From NCBI GenBank assembly GCA_001302245.1, contig LGYU01000021.1:26259-90258 (forward strand): a DNA stretch of 64,000 nucleotides. Reading direction: 5' to 3'. Position 1 is the first letter of the stretch; each line of letters opens with the position of its first letter. Positions 9,629-19,172 of this stretch are shown here, piece by piece. The position numbers and the translations under genes are program-made. This DNA comes from Chitinophagaceae bacterium PMP191F. Lineage in GTDB: Bacteria > Bacteroidota > Bacteroidia > Chitinophagales > Chitinophagaceae. Under the pieces are notes generated by a model, which saw only the letters and a program-made list of their open reading frames with translations, did not search any database and had not been told where the DNA came from.

Positions 9629-10201
9629 TTACTCTTGCTTGTTGATCCGCGCATCGGATACCTGTACGAGTATAACGTTGTTGATGTCGAAAGGGTGTGT
9701 GTTCAATCCAAATGTTTTGGGAGACAGTACAAAGGTAAATGTGATCCGTGCAGGGTAGCCGGGGAAGTTACCATTGGGACTAACGGGTTCACCGCGTGGT
9801 ACTGTAAGCGCAAAATGAATGGCCATGTTCTGAACACTGTCATTTACCTGTGCCAGAACATCCATGTCGTAGGTTCGGCCATTATCTGCAGTGGTTAAGA
9901 AATCGGCATTTTGTACAGGGAATCGCCCGGTAAGTTTTAATACCAATGGTTTTTTATGTTGTTCCAGCGAATCTTCCGCATCGGGGTTGGGAACAATCGG
10001 AAACAATTGTATCAGTGCTTTAAAGTCGGTATTGTTCTGGATGGAGATAACCGCTTTAGATAGTACCGGCGAAAAAACAGTATCGCCGCTTTTGGTGGCC
10101 AGGGTAATTGTATTTTCAATCTGCTCCTGTGTAAACGCAGTAGTAGTTGAAACAAACAGCAAGACTATGACGATGCCGTATAATTTCCTGGCCGGATGCA
10201 T
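9629..10201 (-). CDS. Secreted hypothetical protein
   Basis: 190 residues from the ATG at 10201, chosen because MHPARKLYGIVIVLLFVSTTTAFTQ is a clean signal peptide; the frame runs 43 codons further upstream through a terminator-like hairpin and is unlikely to be translated there. The mature part looks like a single beta-sandwich (DTVFSPVLSKAVISIQNN; FPGYPARITFTFVLSPKTFG). I do not recognise the family. It has its own transcription unit, because a strong terminator lies between it and the next minus-strand gene upstream. Confidence 0.7.
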   Translation of the reverse strand: MHPARKLYGIVIVLLFVSTTTAFTQEQIENTITLATKSGDTVFSPVLSKAVISIQNNTDFKALIQLFPIVPNPDAEDSLEQHKKPLVLKLTGRFPVQNADFLTTADNGRTYDMDVLAQVNDSVQNMAIHFALTVPRGEPVSPNGNFPGYPARITFTFVLSPKTFGLNTHPFDINNVILVQVSDARINKQE

Positions 10202-10282
10202 AATGTTAAGGTTATACACAATATAATCAATTCTGTAATGAAATAACCAGTGATTATGCAGTATAATCGTGGGTTGGCAGGT

Positions 10283-10317
10283 AAAAGGCCATTCCAAACG
10301 GGAACGGCCTTTTTTTA
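10283..10317. terminator. Strong hairpin terminator
   Basis: AAAGGCCATTCC and GGGAACGGCCTTT pair around AAAC, with a T tract on either strand. It lies just downstream of the minus-strand gene that ends at 10342. Confidence 0.75.
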
Positions 10318-10341
10318 TAGGGATAAACAATGATTATCGCA

Positions 10342-11289
10342 TTAATTTCTGTGGTTTCGTCCGCCTCCGTTGCCCATACTATGCCCGGGATTAAATGTTC
10401 CTTCAGGCGCTTTCCGGACAGGTAAACGATCTATGTTCTGTCGCTGCTGCTCCGTCTGTGTTTCCATCCGGTCGTTATTATTACGTACCGGGCCGGCGTT
10501 GTTGTTATCTACCCGTCTGAATTCTCTTGGTTGCGGGTGACTGATAGGCGGCCGGTATACATTGATCTCGTTGCCTTTGTGTTCAGCAACGGATTGTTTG
10601 TTCATTTCATGAATGGTGGCCGGCATTATCCTATGATTGGTATACCGCTGTACTTCATTAACATCGGGTCCTTTTGCATAATACTGGTTGTGTATTTTAG
10701 TAGTGTTGAAATTGTTGATAATACTGATCCGGTTGATGTTGTTGATCACCACGTTTCTTTTTTCGACTACACCGATGATATTCCGGTCGTAAATATGACC
10801 ACGCTGACAAACATTCCAGTACATGGCAGCAGGTCGCCACGAACCAAATGCAATGCCCACATTCACATCGGGCATCAGGGGTGCCCAGGCATAATAATCA
10901 TCGTACATACCCCAGGTTACCCAGGCCGGAGACCATTCATAACCGGGTATCCACAACCAGCCGTACATATCGTCATATACCCAGCGGCCATAGTGAAACG
11001 GTGCCCAACCCCAATTGTAATTTGACATCCACATCCAGCCTTCGTCGGAATAATCCCAGTAGCCATTGGTCAGATAGGGACGGAAATCGCCGGCGATGGC
11101 AGGATGCCATACATGGCCGTAAGCCGGATAATCAATCCAGGTACCGTAAGGAGAAAGATCGTCGTAAAAAGTCTGATACGATATGTTGGCAGATACAGAC
11201 ACCTGTGATGTTACCTTGTTGCCGGAGCAACCTGCAAAAACAATTATAGCCAGTAACAATACAAGCTTGTAGTAATGTAACTTTTTCAT
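10342..11289 (-). CDS. DUF6600-type tryptophan-rich lipoprotein
   Basis: 315 residues. The lipobox is FAGC, with Cys21. Residues of about 38-150 are a run of aromatic repeats: FYDDLSPYGTWIDYPAYGHV, then GYWDYSDEGWMWMSNY, NWGWAPFHYGRWVYDDMYGW and PAWVTWGMYDDYYAWAPLMP. This is the pattern of the DUF6600 (YXWGXW-type) family of envelope proteins of unknown role. The C-terminal third is Asn/Arg/Pro-rich and probably disordered, ending GNGGGRNHRN. It is one of several small envelope genes on this strand, and the terminator after it suggests a single-gene unit. Confidence 0.85.
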   Translation of the reverse strand: MKKLHYYKLVLLLAIIVFAGCSGNKVTSQVSVSANISYQTFYDDLSPYGTWIDYPAYGHVWHPAIAGDFRPYLTNGYWDYSDEGWMWMSNYNWGWAPFHYGRWVYDDMYGWLWIPGYEWSPAWVTWGMYDDYYAWAPLMPDVNVGIAFGSWRPAAMYWNVCQRGHIYDRNIIGVVEKRNVVINNINRISIINNFNTTKIHNQYYAKGPDVNEVQRYTNHRIMPATIHEMNKQSVAEHKGNEINVYRPPISHPQPREFRRVDNNNAGPVRNNNDRMETQTEQQRQNIDRLPVRKAPEGTFNPGHSMGNGGGRNHRN

Positions 11290-11496
11290 TGTTTAATGTT
11301 TAATAATCTAATAATCGGGTTGCGTATGCAAACCGGCCTTTACTTGTGGCGGAACAACAGGGAAGATGATTGTGGTTGGGGGATGGTATAGCACGGGTAT
11401 ACCACAAAGTTGATTATAAACAATGTATAGTTGGTTGCTTGTTTTACAAATTGGCTTTGGAATTATTGTTTTTTTGAACAGTTTGCTGTAAAATAA

Positions 11497-11529
11497 AAAA
11501 GACTGTTAACGATTGGTGAACAGTCTTTT
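11497..11529. terminator. Hairpin terminator after the PepSY-like gene
   Basis: AAAAGACTGTT (11497-11507) pairs with AACAGTCTTTT (11519-11529). It is placed just beyond the minus-strand stop at 11552. Confidence 0.7.
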
Positions 11530-11551
11530 ATTTGAGTAGCTATTTCGCCTG

Positions 11552-12112
11552 CTAGCCTTTCATTTCCCTGAAAAAAGTAACGTTCCCTTCCATGTTGATC
11601 TGCAGAATAATGTTGCGCGTGCCATTGGATAGTTCTGTAAAATAATTGTCTTCATCGTCAAACTGATTGCCAAACAGGAACATGTCTGTGTCATTGTATT
11701 CGTTATCATCAAAGAACAATACGTTGACTTTTTTGTAATCTGCATATTTTTTATTGATATATGCCTGTGCGTTTGCAGGAAGGTCTTTAAATGTTTTTGG
11801 AATAATAGTACCTACCAGTTGGGCATCAGCATCATAATAGGCTTTTTGATTTGTACCATCTTTGCTGAATGATACTTCGTCAAACACAGGTGTTCTTTTC
11901 CAGGAAACAGCAGACGTGTTGGTAAAATCTGTTGCGAATGCTTGTTTGGCCTGGTAACTTACTTCAGAACCTTCCAGTTTTTTCAATGCTTTCCGCTCTT
12001 CTTTCTTTTCTTTTTTGATTGCATTCTTGTCTTCTTTGGTGTTGGAGGTTGACTGGGCCATTATGGCTATGCCTGTAAACAGGATGGATGATAAAAAGAG
12101 CAGTTTTTTCAT
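11552..12112 (-). CDS. Secreted PepSY/BLIP-like small protein
   Basis: 186 residues. The signal peptide is MKKLLFLSSILFTGIAIMAQ, followed by a strongly charged Lys/Glu helix (residues 25-48). The remainder holds two alpha-beta units: AKQAFATDFTNTSAVSWKRT, then EVSFSKDGTNQKAYYDADAQ and LPANAQAYINKKYADYK, the arrangement of the DUF2874/PepSY-like periplasmic proteins widespread in Bacteroidota. Family members are thought to bind or inhibit partner proteins; the ligand is unknown. It is a single-gene unit with its own terminator. Confidence 0.75.
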   Translation of the reverse strand: MKKLLFLSSILFTGIAIMAQSTSNTKEDKNAIKKEKKEERKALKKLEGSEVSYQAKQAFATDFTNTSAVSWKRTPVFDEVSFSKDGTNQKAYYDADAQLVGTIIPKTFKDLPANAQAYINKKYADYKKVNVLFFDDNEYNDTDMFLFGNQFDDEDNYFTELSNGTRNIILQINMEGNVTFFREMKG

Positions 12113-12430
12113 TGTGCAGATTTTTAAGCCTGGTAAAATGGTTTGATATTGATAACAGGAGAAAGTAATGGGTAATGCCGGTATTGATATTAACGGAAAT
12201 TGCCAGCCGGTAGATTTTTGGTTACAGTTTTCGGCTGTACTGCCTGTGAGATCATCTTTGGTTGTTCTTTACGGGTGTTTTAATAACAGAACAGATAGCA
12301 GGATAATAGCACATGTAATACCTGTATTTCGGATGCCGGTAACGTATACGATAGCGATTTAATGAAAAGTTGATTTTGGAAAATTCCCATTTGCACACTT
12401 TCATAATATATTCCGGCATAAACTTCTTGT
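12113..12430. other. 318-base divergent intergenic region
   Basis: It lies between the minus-strand PepSY-like gene and the plus-strand S41 protease gene. A 64-codon plus-strand frame (12168-12362) has no protein-like features. No exact promoter match was found in either direction. Confidence 0.5.
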
Positions 12431-13816
12431 ATGTTCAGGCTATTCTGCACAGTTATGCTGGCTTTTCTGCTTTTTGCTGCGGGTAGTTGCAGTAAGAAGG
12501 GTGCTGCTGTAGATCCTTATCCTGCTGATTCTCTTGGCCGTATTAACCGTTGGGTGCTGGACAGCATGCGGAGATACTATTATTGGTCTGACGAAATACC
12601 TGCTTTTCCTGATTATTCTTTGCAAACTGACCTGTTCTTTAAAAGCTTACTTTCATCCAAAGATCGTTTTTCATGGATCACCAATGGCGGTTCGGTTGAA
12701 GCTGCTTCCAATTCTTATTTTATCTATGGTTTTCAATATGCATTGGTGTCGGTAACCGGTTATAATGGGTATATAGGGGTTGTTACACTGGTCAATACCG
12801 GCAGTTCGGCAGATAAAGCTGGTCTGCAGCGGGGTTCCTGTTTTGTGCAGGTGAACAATGCCGGTATTAATGAGCAGAATAAAAATGAAATCATCCGGCA
12901 ATTAAAAACCGGTACACAGGTTAGTATAACACCGGCTGTTTACAGCAATGGCAATTGGATGACCTCTGCTGCTGTAAAGTTGACCAACCGGTATGCGGGT
13001 GAAAATGCAGTTCACGCGGTAAGAAATTTTACAGCAGGCGGCATCAGTACGGGCTACCTGTTCTATAATTCTTTTGATGAAAATTATGATGCTGCTTTGT
13101 TGCAGGCATTTACCAAATTGCAACAGGCGTCGGTGAAGGAGTTGATACTGGATTTGCGTTACAATGCCGGCGGCAGTGTAGCTTCCAGTGCTAAACTGGC
13201 TGCTATGATTGCTTCCGGAATAACAGCAGATGCCACATGGGTGATCTTTGAAGGTAACCGGTACGAAGGCAAAAGAGGAAGAAGTCTGCAAACAATGCTG
13301 AATACTTCGGGTAATAACGCAGGAAAACAATTTTCGGATCTTGTAACACGCAGGTTATCGCTGAAACGCGTTTTTATACTTACTACCGCTGCTACCTATT
13401 CTGCTGCTGAACTGGTAGTAAATAACCTGAAACCATATATCGAAGTGATACAGATAGGGGAGAGCACTGCCGGAAAGGATGAAGCTTCTTTTACCATAGA
13501 AGATTACCGGGTGCCGAAGCAGGTAATGTGGAAAATACAACCTACTGTATATAAAGTATTCAATAGCAATAGCCAGGGGGCATATAGCAAGGGCATTAAT
13601 CCGTTATACCCTGTAAATGAATTGACACAATTGCCGCTTTATAATATAGGAACAACTGCAGATCCGTTGGTAAACAAAGCCTTGCAGATTATTTACGGAG
13701 TTGATCTGCCGGATAATTTTATTACCCTGCGCAATACATCGTCTTCATTACCAATACAGCCGGTATATCGTTCGGCAGCAGATGGAAATGGCTTGCAGAT
13801 GATATTAAAACCATAA
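12431..13816 (+). CDS. S41-family C-terminal processing peptidase (lipoprotein)
   Basis: 461 residues. Lipobox Cys20 (AAGSC) indicates a lipid-anchored, periplasmic or surface serine protease. The order is a short N-terminal cap, a PDZ domain at about 95-190 (GFQYALVSVTGYNGYIGVV; GLQRGSCFVQVN), then the S41 core with DLRYNAGGSVAS, the catalytic Ser324 in ATYSAAE and the general base Lys349 in GESTAGKDEA. It cleaves proteins in a tail- or PDZ-guided manner. Its stop is 101 bases before the ECF sigma factor, and a separate promoter box lies between, so it may be only loosely linked to the sigma/FecR set. Confidence 0.92.
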   Translation: MFRLFCTVMLAFLLFAAGSCSKKGAAVDPYPADSLGRINRWVLDSMRRYYYWSDEIPAFPDYSLQTDLFFKSLLSSKDRFSWITNGGSVEAASNSYFIYGFQYALVSVTGYNGYIGVVTLVNTGSSADKAGLQRGSCFVQVNNAGINEQNKNEIIRQLKTGTQVSITPAVYSNGNWMTSAAVKLTNRYAGENAVHAVRNFTAGGISTGYLFYNSFDENYDAALLQAFTKLQQASVKELILDLRYNAGGSVASSAKLAAMIASGITADATWVIFEGNRYEGKRGRSLQTMLNTSGNNAGKQFSDLVTRRLSLKRVFILTTAATYSAAELVVNNLKPYIEVIQIGESTAGKDEASFTIEDYRVPKQVMWKIQPTVYKVFNSNSQGAYSKGINPLYPVNELTQLPLYNIGTTADPLVNKALQIIYGVDLPDNFITLRNTSSSLPIQPVYRSAADGNGLQMILKP

Positions 13817-13893
13817 CGTATATCCTAAATGCACATCGGTTTTAACAAATCATTAAATGCACTGACAGGAGAGCTGCCGAAGAAGCAGAATTT

Positions 13894-13901
13894 TACTTTT
13901 G
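13894..13901 (+). promoter_or_regulatory. -7 promoter box for the ECF sigma gene
   Basis: TACTTTTG fits TAnnTTTG and lies 16 bases before the GTG start at 13918, which supports that start. No good -33 TTG is present at the right distance, as expected for a weak or activated promoter. Confidence 0.45.
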
Positions 13902-13917
13902 CTGTAAACCTTAAAGT

Positions 13918-14439
13918 GTGAACAATACCGACAAACTGCATAAGGTGTTTCATCACATATTTGCCCGTTATAGCGACGGTTTGTATTATTATGTGCTGAA
14001 ACTGACTGGCAATGAAGATACTGCCAGGGATATTGTGCAGGAATGTTTTCTGCGTTTGTGGGAAAATATTGAAACGGTAGATACACATGCAGACCTGTTG
14101 CCATTACTGATCACCTATATAAAGAACCTGTTAACAGACGATTTCAGGAAAACGGAACGCCGCCGGCAATTCCTGGGCAGGTTAGAAAATGAATTATCTG
14201 ACAGTGTTACCCCACCTGAGGCCGAACAACAACTGATCCTGCGCGACAGGCAGCGCCAATTGTCACAATCTCTTGCCTTAATGCCCGGCAAGCGTCAGCA
14301 GGTATTTAAACTTGTACGGCAGGAAGGTCTTTCCTATAAAGAAACTGCTATACAATTGAATATTTCTGTAGCCGATGTAAAAAAACAGATGCGGCTGAGC
14401 ATGCAGGTATTGCGTAAGATCATGAGCCTGTTTGTTTAA
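13918..14439 (+). CDS. ECF RNA polymerase sigma factor (FecI-like)
   Basis: 173 residues starting at GTG; no in-frame ATG gives a full region 2. Sigma region 2 covers about residues 8-75 (HIFARYSDGLYYYVLKLTG; ARDIVQECFLRLWENIE), and region 4 covers about 115-168 (LMPGKRQQVFKLVRQEGLSY, then KETAIQLNISVADVKKQM). It would direct RNA polymerase to the operon behind it when released by the FecR-type protein at 14654. The adjacent FecR gene and STN-carrying TonB receptor make the cell-surface signalling assignment firm by context. Confidence 0.93.
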   Translation: MNNTDKLHKVFHHIFARYSDGLYYYVLKLTGNEDTARDIVQECFLRLWENIETVDTHADLLPLLITYIKNLLTDDFRKTERRRQFLGRLENELSDSVTPPEAEQQLILRDRQRQLSQSLALMPGKRQQVFKLVRQEGLSYKETAIQLNISVADVKKQMRLSMQVLRKIMSLFV

Positions 14440-14653
14440 TTGCAGGATTATATTAATCACTTCGTTATTATTCCATTACATGTTTCCGGAGCTGCCATCC
14501 ATTCACAATAAATTTTTACTGAAGGATGTATTATTGCCGGTACTTATTACATCAGCAGAAGGATATACAGTGGCAATATTACCAAACTGTTAACTCAACA
14601 AACAGGTGTACCCTTTTGCATTTATCAAACGTGCTTATTATATATCACTCACT

Positions 14654-15658
14654 ATGAAATTTGAGTTGTACAAAAAAATGCTGAAAGGAGAAACCTCTTC
14701 GGATGAAACCAGGCTGGTGATGCAGTGGCTGGAAGAGGAACCTGCTTTTTTTGAAAATGCCATGCTTGAAGAAGCCAGGCAGATACAACCACAGCAAATG
14801 CCCGACACTACCCGGGAGCAAATGTTACAGTTTTTCCGGCAGCAGGGCATAGGTAAAGTTCAACCTGAAAAAGTAACACGGGTAATCGCTATACGACGCA
14901 TGTACAGATGGGCTGCAGTTGCTGCCATATTGGTAGCTGCGTGTACCGGATGGTGGTGGCTGCAGCAAGCGGGTAAAAAAACATTATCTGCCGCCTGGAG
15001 AGAGATACACAATAACCAACCGTCGGTAATGGCCATTATCCTGCCCGATAGCTCAAAGGTTTGGTTGAACGCGTATGCCACTGTGCGTTATCATGAAGAT
15101 TTTAACGGCTATGCCGAACGTACAGTAAAACTGACCGGAGAAGCGTATTTCAAGGTAGCACATGATACCATACATCCTTTTGTAGTGCAAACAGAGAATC
15201 TGCAGACGAGGGTACTGGGCACAGAGTTCAATGTAGAGGCTTATCCCGGTGAGCAATTGATAAAAGTTTGTTTGCAGAAAGGAAAGGTACAGGTAAACTG
15301 TATAGACACTATTCATCCGCGTATCACTAATGGAAAAGTTCTGTTGCCGGGACAGATGGCAACTTTTTACAAAAAGAATGCACTGATCACAATTAAACAG
15401 ACTTCCATTGCCATGCCGGAAGCCTGGATTGAAGATGCGCTGGTATTGAACGACGTGGCGTTGCCGGATGCCCTCAACAGGATATCATTAAAATACAATC
15501 AGCAGATCGTATTCAACCCGTTGCAGGCCGCGAAGTACAAACATGTAACAGCAAGTTTTAAAAATATGGATCTTTCACAGGTGTTGTCGCAATTAGGATT
15601 TACCTGCAATTTTTCAGTTAAAAAAATACAGAATACTTATCGCATTGATTTGCGTTAA
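14654..15658 (+). CDS. FecR-type anti-sigma factor/sigma regulator
   Basis: 334 residues from the ATG at 14654; an in-frame GTG at 14606 would add sequence without homology. Cytosolic residues 1-84 hold the sigma-binding region (MKFELYKKMLKGETSSDET), one membrane helix spans about 86-103, and the periplasmic part has the FecR domain (SKVWLNAYATVRY; GEAYFKVAHDTIHPF; LGTEFNVEAYPGEQLIKV) and a C-terminal DUF4974 domain at about 265-334. It passes the signal from the receptor's STN domain to the sigma factor across the inner membrane. The 214-base gap after the sigma gene holds no other gene. Confidence 0.93.
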   Translation: MKFELYKKMLKGETSSDETRLVMQWLEEEPAFFENAMLEEARQIQPQQMPDTTREQMLQFFRQQGIGKVQPEKVTRVIAIRRMYRWAAVAAILVAACTGWWWLQQAGKKTLSAAWREIHNNQPSVMAIILPDSSKVWLNAYATVRYHEDFNGYAERTVKLTGEAYFKVAHDTIHPFVVQTENLQTRVLGTEFNVEAYPGEQLIKVCLQKGKVQVNCIDTIHPRITNGKVLLPGQMATFYKKNALITIKQTSIAMPEAWIEDALVLNDVALPDALNRISLKYNQQIVFNPLQAAKYKHVTASFKNMDLSQVLSQLGFTCNFSVKKIQNTYRIDLR

Positions 15659-15744
15659 AGAAAAACATCTTTTACATACAGGAACTGTTGCCATGTAAGC
15701 CGGTTCAATCATCATTAACAAATAATACAATCAAGTAACGAGGT

Positions 15745-18700
15745 ATGAAAGTACAATTACCCGACTGGTTATCTATTGCTGCAAAACGTCAACTGCTCTG
15801 GATTGCTATCGTCTTCATTCAATGGCCGCAGTGTGTACATGCACAGGAACAGAAAGCAGTGATTACGTATGAAACAGGCACCGTAAAAGCCGGTGTGGTA
15901 TTACAGGCTATAGAAAAACAAACAGGCTATACACTTACGTACAATGCGGACGAACTGAACAATGTGGTTATTAGAAAAGTAAGCTGGAAAAATGTAGCCA
16001 TACAGGATGCGCTGAATGAATTACAACAGGAATATGGCATTCAGCATATTGTGAACGGTACTAATATAGCATTAAAGATAACTCCCAAAAAAACACCTGT
16101 ACAGAAATCCGCACCAAAACCGGGTATCATTTCCGGAAAGGTGGTAGACGAAGAGAACGGTGATCCATTGGCCGGTGCCACCATTAGTATTAATAAAGTA
16201 AGCACTACCAGTAATATTGATGGAGGATTTACGGTAAGTCTGCCCAAAGGTATTTATAGCGCTACCGTCAGTTCTGTAGGCTATAGCGCTAAAAACATTA
16301 CGGGTATCGAGATAAAAGAAAACGAGTTATTTGAAATGAACCTTACCCTGAAAAGAGAAAAAGGACAATTGCAGGGCGTAGTGGTTACAGCCAGCGCCCG
16401 TAAGGAAAGTGTAGCATCATTGTATACAAGACAAAAAAATAGTCCGTCAATAGGAGATGGGATCAGTGCAGAGCAGATAGGCCGTACACCCGATAAAAAC
16501 ATTGGGGAGTCGCTGAAACGCATCAGTGGTTTATCTACACTCGATAATCGTTTTGTGGTGGTCAGGGGGTTGAGTGAACGTTACAACCAGGCCTTGCTGA
16601 ACGGACAACAGATGCCCAGTACAGAGCTGAACCGCAAACAGTTCTCGTTTGATATCATTCCTTCCAATATTGTAGACAATATTGTAGTGGCCAAAACACT
16701 TACACCGGATATGAGTGCTGAGTTTGGCGGCGGCCTGGTACAGATCGAAACGAAAAATGTACCTTCTGAAAACTTCCTGAGTTTCATAGCCGGGGGCAGC
16801 ATTAATGATAATACGAATGGTGAAGATATGCTGTTCTTAAAAAGGAACAATAGCGACGCTTACCTGGGTGCTTACGCTTCGCATCGTTACCTGTATGGGA
16901 GAAAAGACTGGAATAGCTTAAAAGAGATCAGGGAGTTTAAAGATTTTAATAAGGACAATGCGGTGTTGAATAACAACTGGCAGCCTTATTATTATCGTGC
17001 TGTCCCTTCACAGAACTATCAGTTATCACTGGGGCATATTTTTAACCTCAATAACCGCCAGCAACAGAAACTGGGTGTCATTGCTTCGCTGAGTTACAGA
17101 AATACACAGACTGTGCAGGGCATCACTTCCGAACGATTTGGTTTTGACAGTCCGGATGAAACAGTGGATAATTATCTGCGCGGTAAGCAATATGCTTTTA
17201 TCACCAATATTGGCGGTGTGGTAGGCATTGGTTATACCACGCAAAAAAATAAACTGAGTTGGCAGAATGTATTTACACGTTTGCTGGATGAACAGATGAA
17301 TTTCGGCCGGGGAAAACATGTGGCACTGGATGAGAACAGCCGGGCAATGATAGAAAAGGTACAGCAGACAGGTTTATGGCAAAGCCAGTTGAAAGGCGAA
17401 CACCTGATAGGTAGTAAAGGTGTTAAGTTTAACTGGATCGGTAATTACACCTGGGTAAAAAGGGAACGTCCTGACAATCATATTGCATTATGGAAAACCG
17501 TACCCGATACTTTCAGTTTGCCACACAACGACTTTACCGTGATGAATGTATATCCTGAAGGGCTGAGCTCCGGTGTGCTGAGAATGTATACCAATGCAGA
17601 AGAAAAGAATTATAGCTGGGATGCCAACGTTCAGGTGCCATTCAACATTGGCGAAACCAGGAATACGTTTAAGGCAGGGTACGCAGGGTGGAATAAAGAC
17701 CGTAGTTTTTATGTGGCTATGATTGGCGACCTGCCGGGTTCTACAGCTTATTATCCTTCTTTACCTGTGTTGTTCTCGCCTGAAGATGGCGGTGGAAAGA
17801 ACATAGTGTCGGGTTTTGGAGATGATTACAAACGCAAGGCTGCCCTGCATGCTGTATATGGAATGTTCGATAACAGGATCGGTAAATTAAGACTGGTGTG
17901 GGGACTGCGTGCAGAGTATTTCAACATGAACAAAGCCAACCAGGCGCTGGATGCTATTATCGAAAGTATCAGTCAATCGAACAATAACAACAATCTTGAT
18001 TTCAGCCTGATCTATAACCGCGAGAAGAACTGGAAATTGTTTCCTTCAGCCAACCTGATCTATAGTGTAACACCGCGCATCAATGTGCGTGCTGCGTATG
18101 CCAAAAGTATTATACGTCCCGATCTGCGTGAAATGGCTTACTTCAGGGAATATGATTTTGAACTGGGGGGTATGTACAGTGCAGACTTTTTACGCTCAAC
18201 CATGCTGGATAATTATGATGTACGGTTTGAATGGTTCCCGGGTGCAGGAGAGGTGGTATCAGCATCTTTCTTTTACAAGAACGTGAAGTATCCTATGGAG
18301 ATCTACAAATATGCATCACAGAATATTTACCAGTTGCGCAACAATTTCAAAAGTAGCAATTATGGTGTAGAGCTGGAAGTCCGCAAATCGCTTTCGTTTA
18401 TACCTATACCTATTATCAGGAACCTTACCATATACGGTAACCTGACCGCGCTGAACAGTAAAGTAACGCCGATGAATGAAAATGCCAATCATATTGAAAA
18501 CAACAAAGTAATACCACAACAGGTGATCGGCAAGGAAGAAAAGCGGCCGTTGATGGGACAAAGCAATTATGTTGGTAATGCGGGTTTGTATTATGATGAC
18601 AGGTTGTTGCATATCAGTCTCAATTACAATGCAGTGTCTAACCGCATGGTAGTATATGAGCAGGATGCGGTACACTCACAATACGAAAAGCCAATCCGCT

Positions 18701-18948
18701 CGCTGGATGCACAGATCGCCGTACGTTTTATGCACCAGCAGGCGGAGATAAAACTGAATCTCAGCAATCTTTTGAATGAAAGCAGCATCATTTACCTGAA
18801 CAGGGGTAAAACAACAGAGGAAGATACACAGGCCATGAGCGGCAGCTATTCAAACAATTTTCTGCTGTACCAGAAATATGACCGGTTGATACAGCGCCTT
18901 ACACCGGGTCGTACGTTCGGGTTAAGTATCAGCTATACGTTCAGGTAA
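15745..18948 (+). CDS. TonB-dependent receptor with STN signalling domain
   Basis: 1067 residues. The signal peptide ends near VHAQ (34). The STN domain at about 55-108 (LQAIEKQTGYTLTYNADELN) is the part that contacts FecR. A CarboxypepD_reg-like domain follows (GIISGKVVDEENGDPLAGAT), then the plug (about 225-345; GISAEQIGRTPDKNIGESL; VVRGLSERYNQALLNGQQM) and a 22-strand outer-membrane barrel ending GLSISYTFR, with a C-terminal aromatic/Arg as in Omp barrels. No SusD-like gene follows; instead two lipoprotein genes do. The substrate is unknown. Domain order and neighbours indicate a transporter that also reports ligand binding to the sigma/FecR pair. Confidence 0.93.
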   Translation: MKVQLPDWLSIAAKRQLLWIAIVFIQWPQCVHAQEQKAVITYETGTVKAGVVLQAIEKQTGYTLTYNADELNNVVIRKVSWKNVAIQDALNELQQEYGIQHIVNGTNIALKITPKKTPVQKSAPKPGIISGKVVDEENGDPLAGATISINKVSTTSNIDGGFTVSLPKGIYSATVSSVGYSAKNITGIEIKENELFEMNLTLKREKGQLQGVVVTASARKESVASLYTRQKNSPSIGDGISAEQIGRTPDKNIGESLKRISGLSTLDNRFVVVRGLSERYNQALLNGQQMPSTELNRKQFSFDIIPSNIVDNIVVAKTLTPDMSAEFGGGLVQIETKNVPSENFLSFIAGGSINDNTNGEDMLFLKRNNSDAYLGAYASHRYLYGRKDWNSLKEIREFKDFNKDNAVLNNNWQPYYYRAVPSQNYQLSLGHIFNLNNRQQQKLGVIASLSYRNTQTVQGITSERFGFDSPDETVDNYLRGKQYAFITNIGGVVGIGYTTQKNKLSWQNVFTRLLDEQMNFGRGKHVALDENSRAMIEKVQQTGLWQSQLKGEHLIGSKGVKFNWIGNYTWVKRERPDNHIALWKTVPDTFSLPHNDFTVMNVYPEGLSSGVLRMYTNAEEKNYSWDANVQVPFNIGETRNTFKAGYAGWNKDRSFYVAMIGDLPGSTAYYPSLPVLFSPEDGGGKNIVSGFGDDYKRKAALHAVYGMFDNRIGKLRLVWGLRAEYFNMNKANQALDAIIESISQSNNNNNLDFSLIYNREKNWKLFPSANLIYSVTPRINVRAAYAKSIIRPDLREMAYFREYDFELGGMYSADFLRSTMLDNYDVRFEWFPGAGEVVSASFFYKNVKYPMEIYKYASQNIYQLRNNFKSSNYGVELEVRKSLSFIPIPIIRNLTIYGNLTALNSKVTPMNENANHIENNKVIPQQVIGKEEKRPLMGQSNYVGNAGLYYDDRLLHISLNYNAVSNRMVVYEQDAVHSQYEKPIRSLDAQIAVRFMHQQAEIKLNLSNLLNESSIIYLNRGKTTEEDTQAMSGSYSNNFLLYQKYDRLIQRLTPGRTFGLSISYTFR

Positions 18949-19092
18949 GAAGTTGCTGTTCATGTACCCATAAAAACAAAACACCACAACACAGAAACAT
19001 TGTCGGTAATGATACCGGGAACTGAAATGGTTTAATGGAGAGTGATTGCGTATGGGAAGAAGCATAATTTTTGTAAAGACGGCTTTTTCTGA

Positions 19093-19148
19093 ATAGAAAA
19101 TACAACAGGATACTGCTACAGGTTGCCACAGATGCGGGTATTTTCTAT
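19093..19148 (+). promoter_or_regulatory. 11-bp stem-loop in the leader of the beta-helix lipoprotein gene
   Basis: ATAGAAAATAC (19093-19103) pairs perfectly with GTATTTTCTAT (19138-19148), with a 34-base loop. It ends 24 bases before the ATG at 19173. There is no T tract, so it looks like an mRNA-stabilising or regulatory leader rather than a terminator. Confidence 0.5.
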
Positions 19149-19172
19149 CACCATAAACATTAAACTAAGACT

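Noticed and set aside
12168..12362. 64-codon plus-strand frame before the S41 protease
   Set aside because: No signal peptide, promoter or protein-like composition; chance frame.
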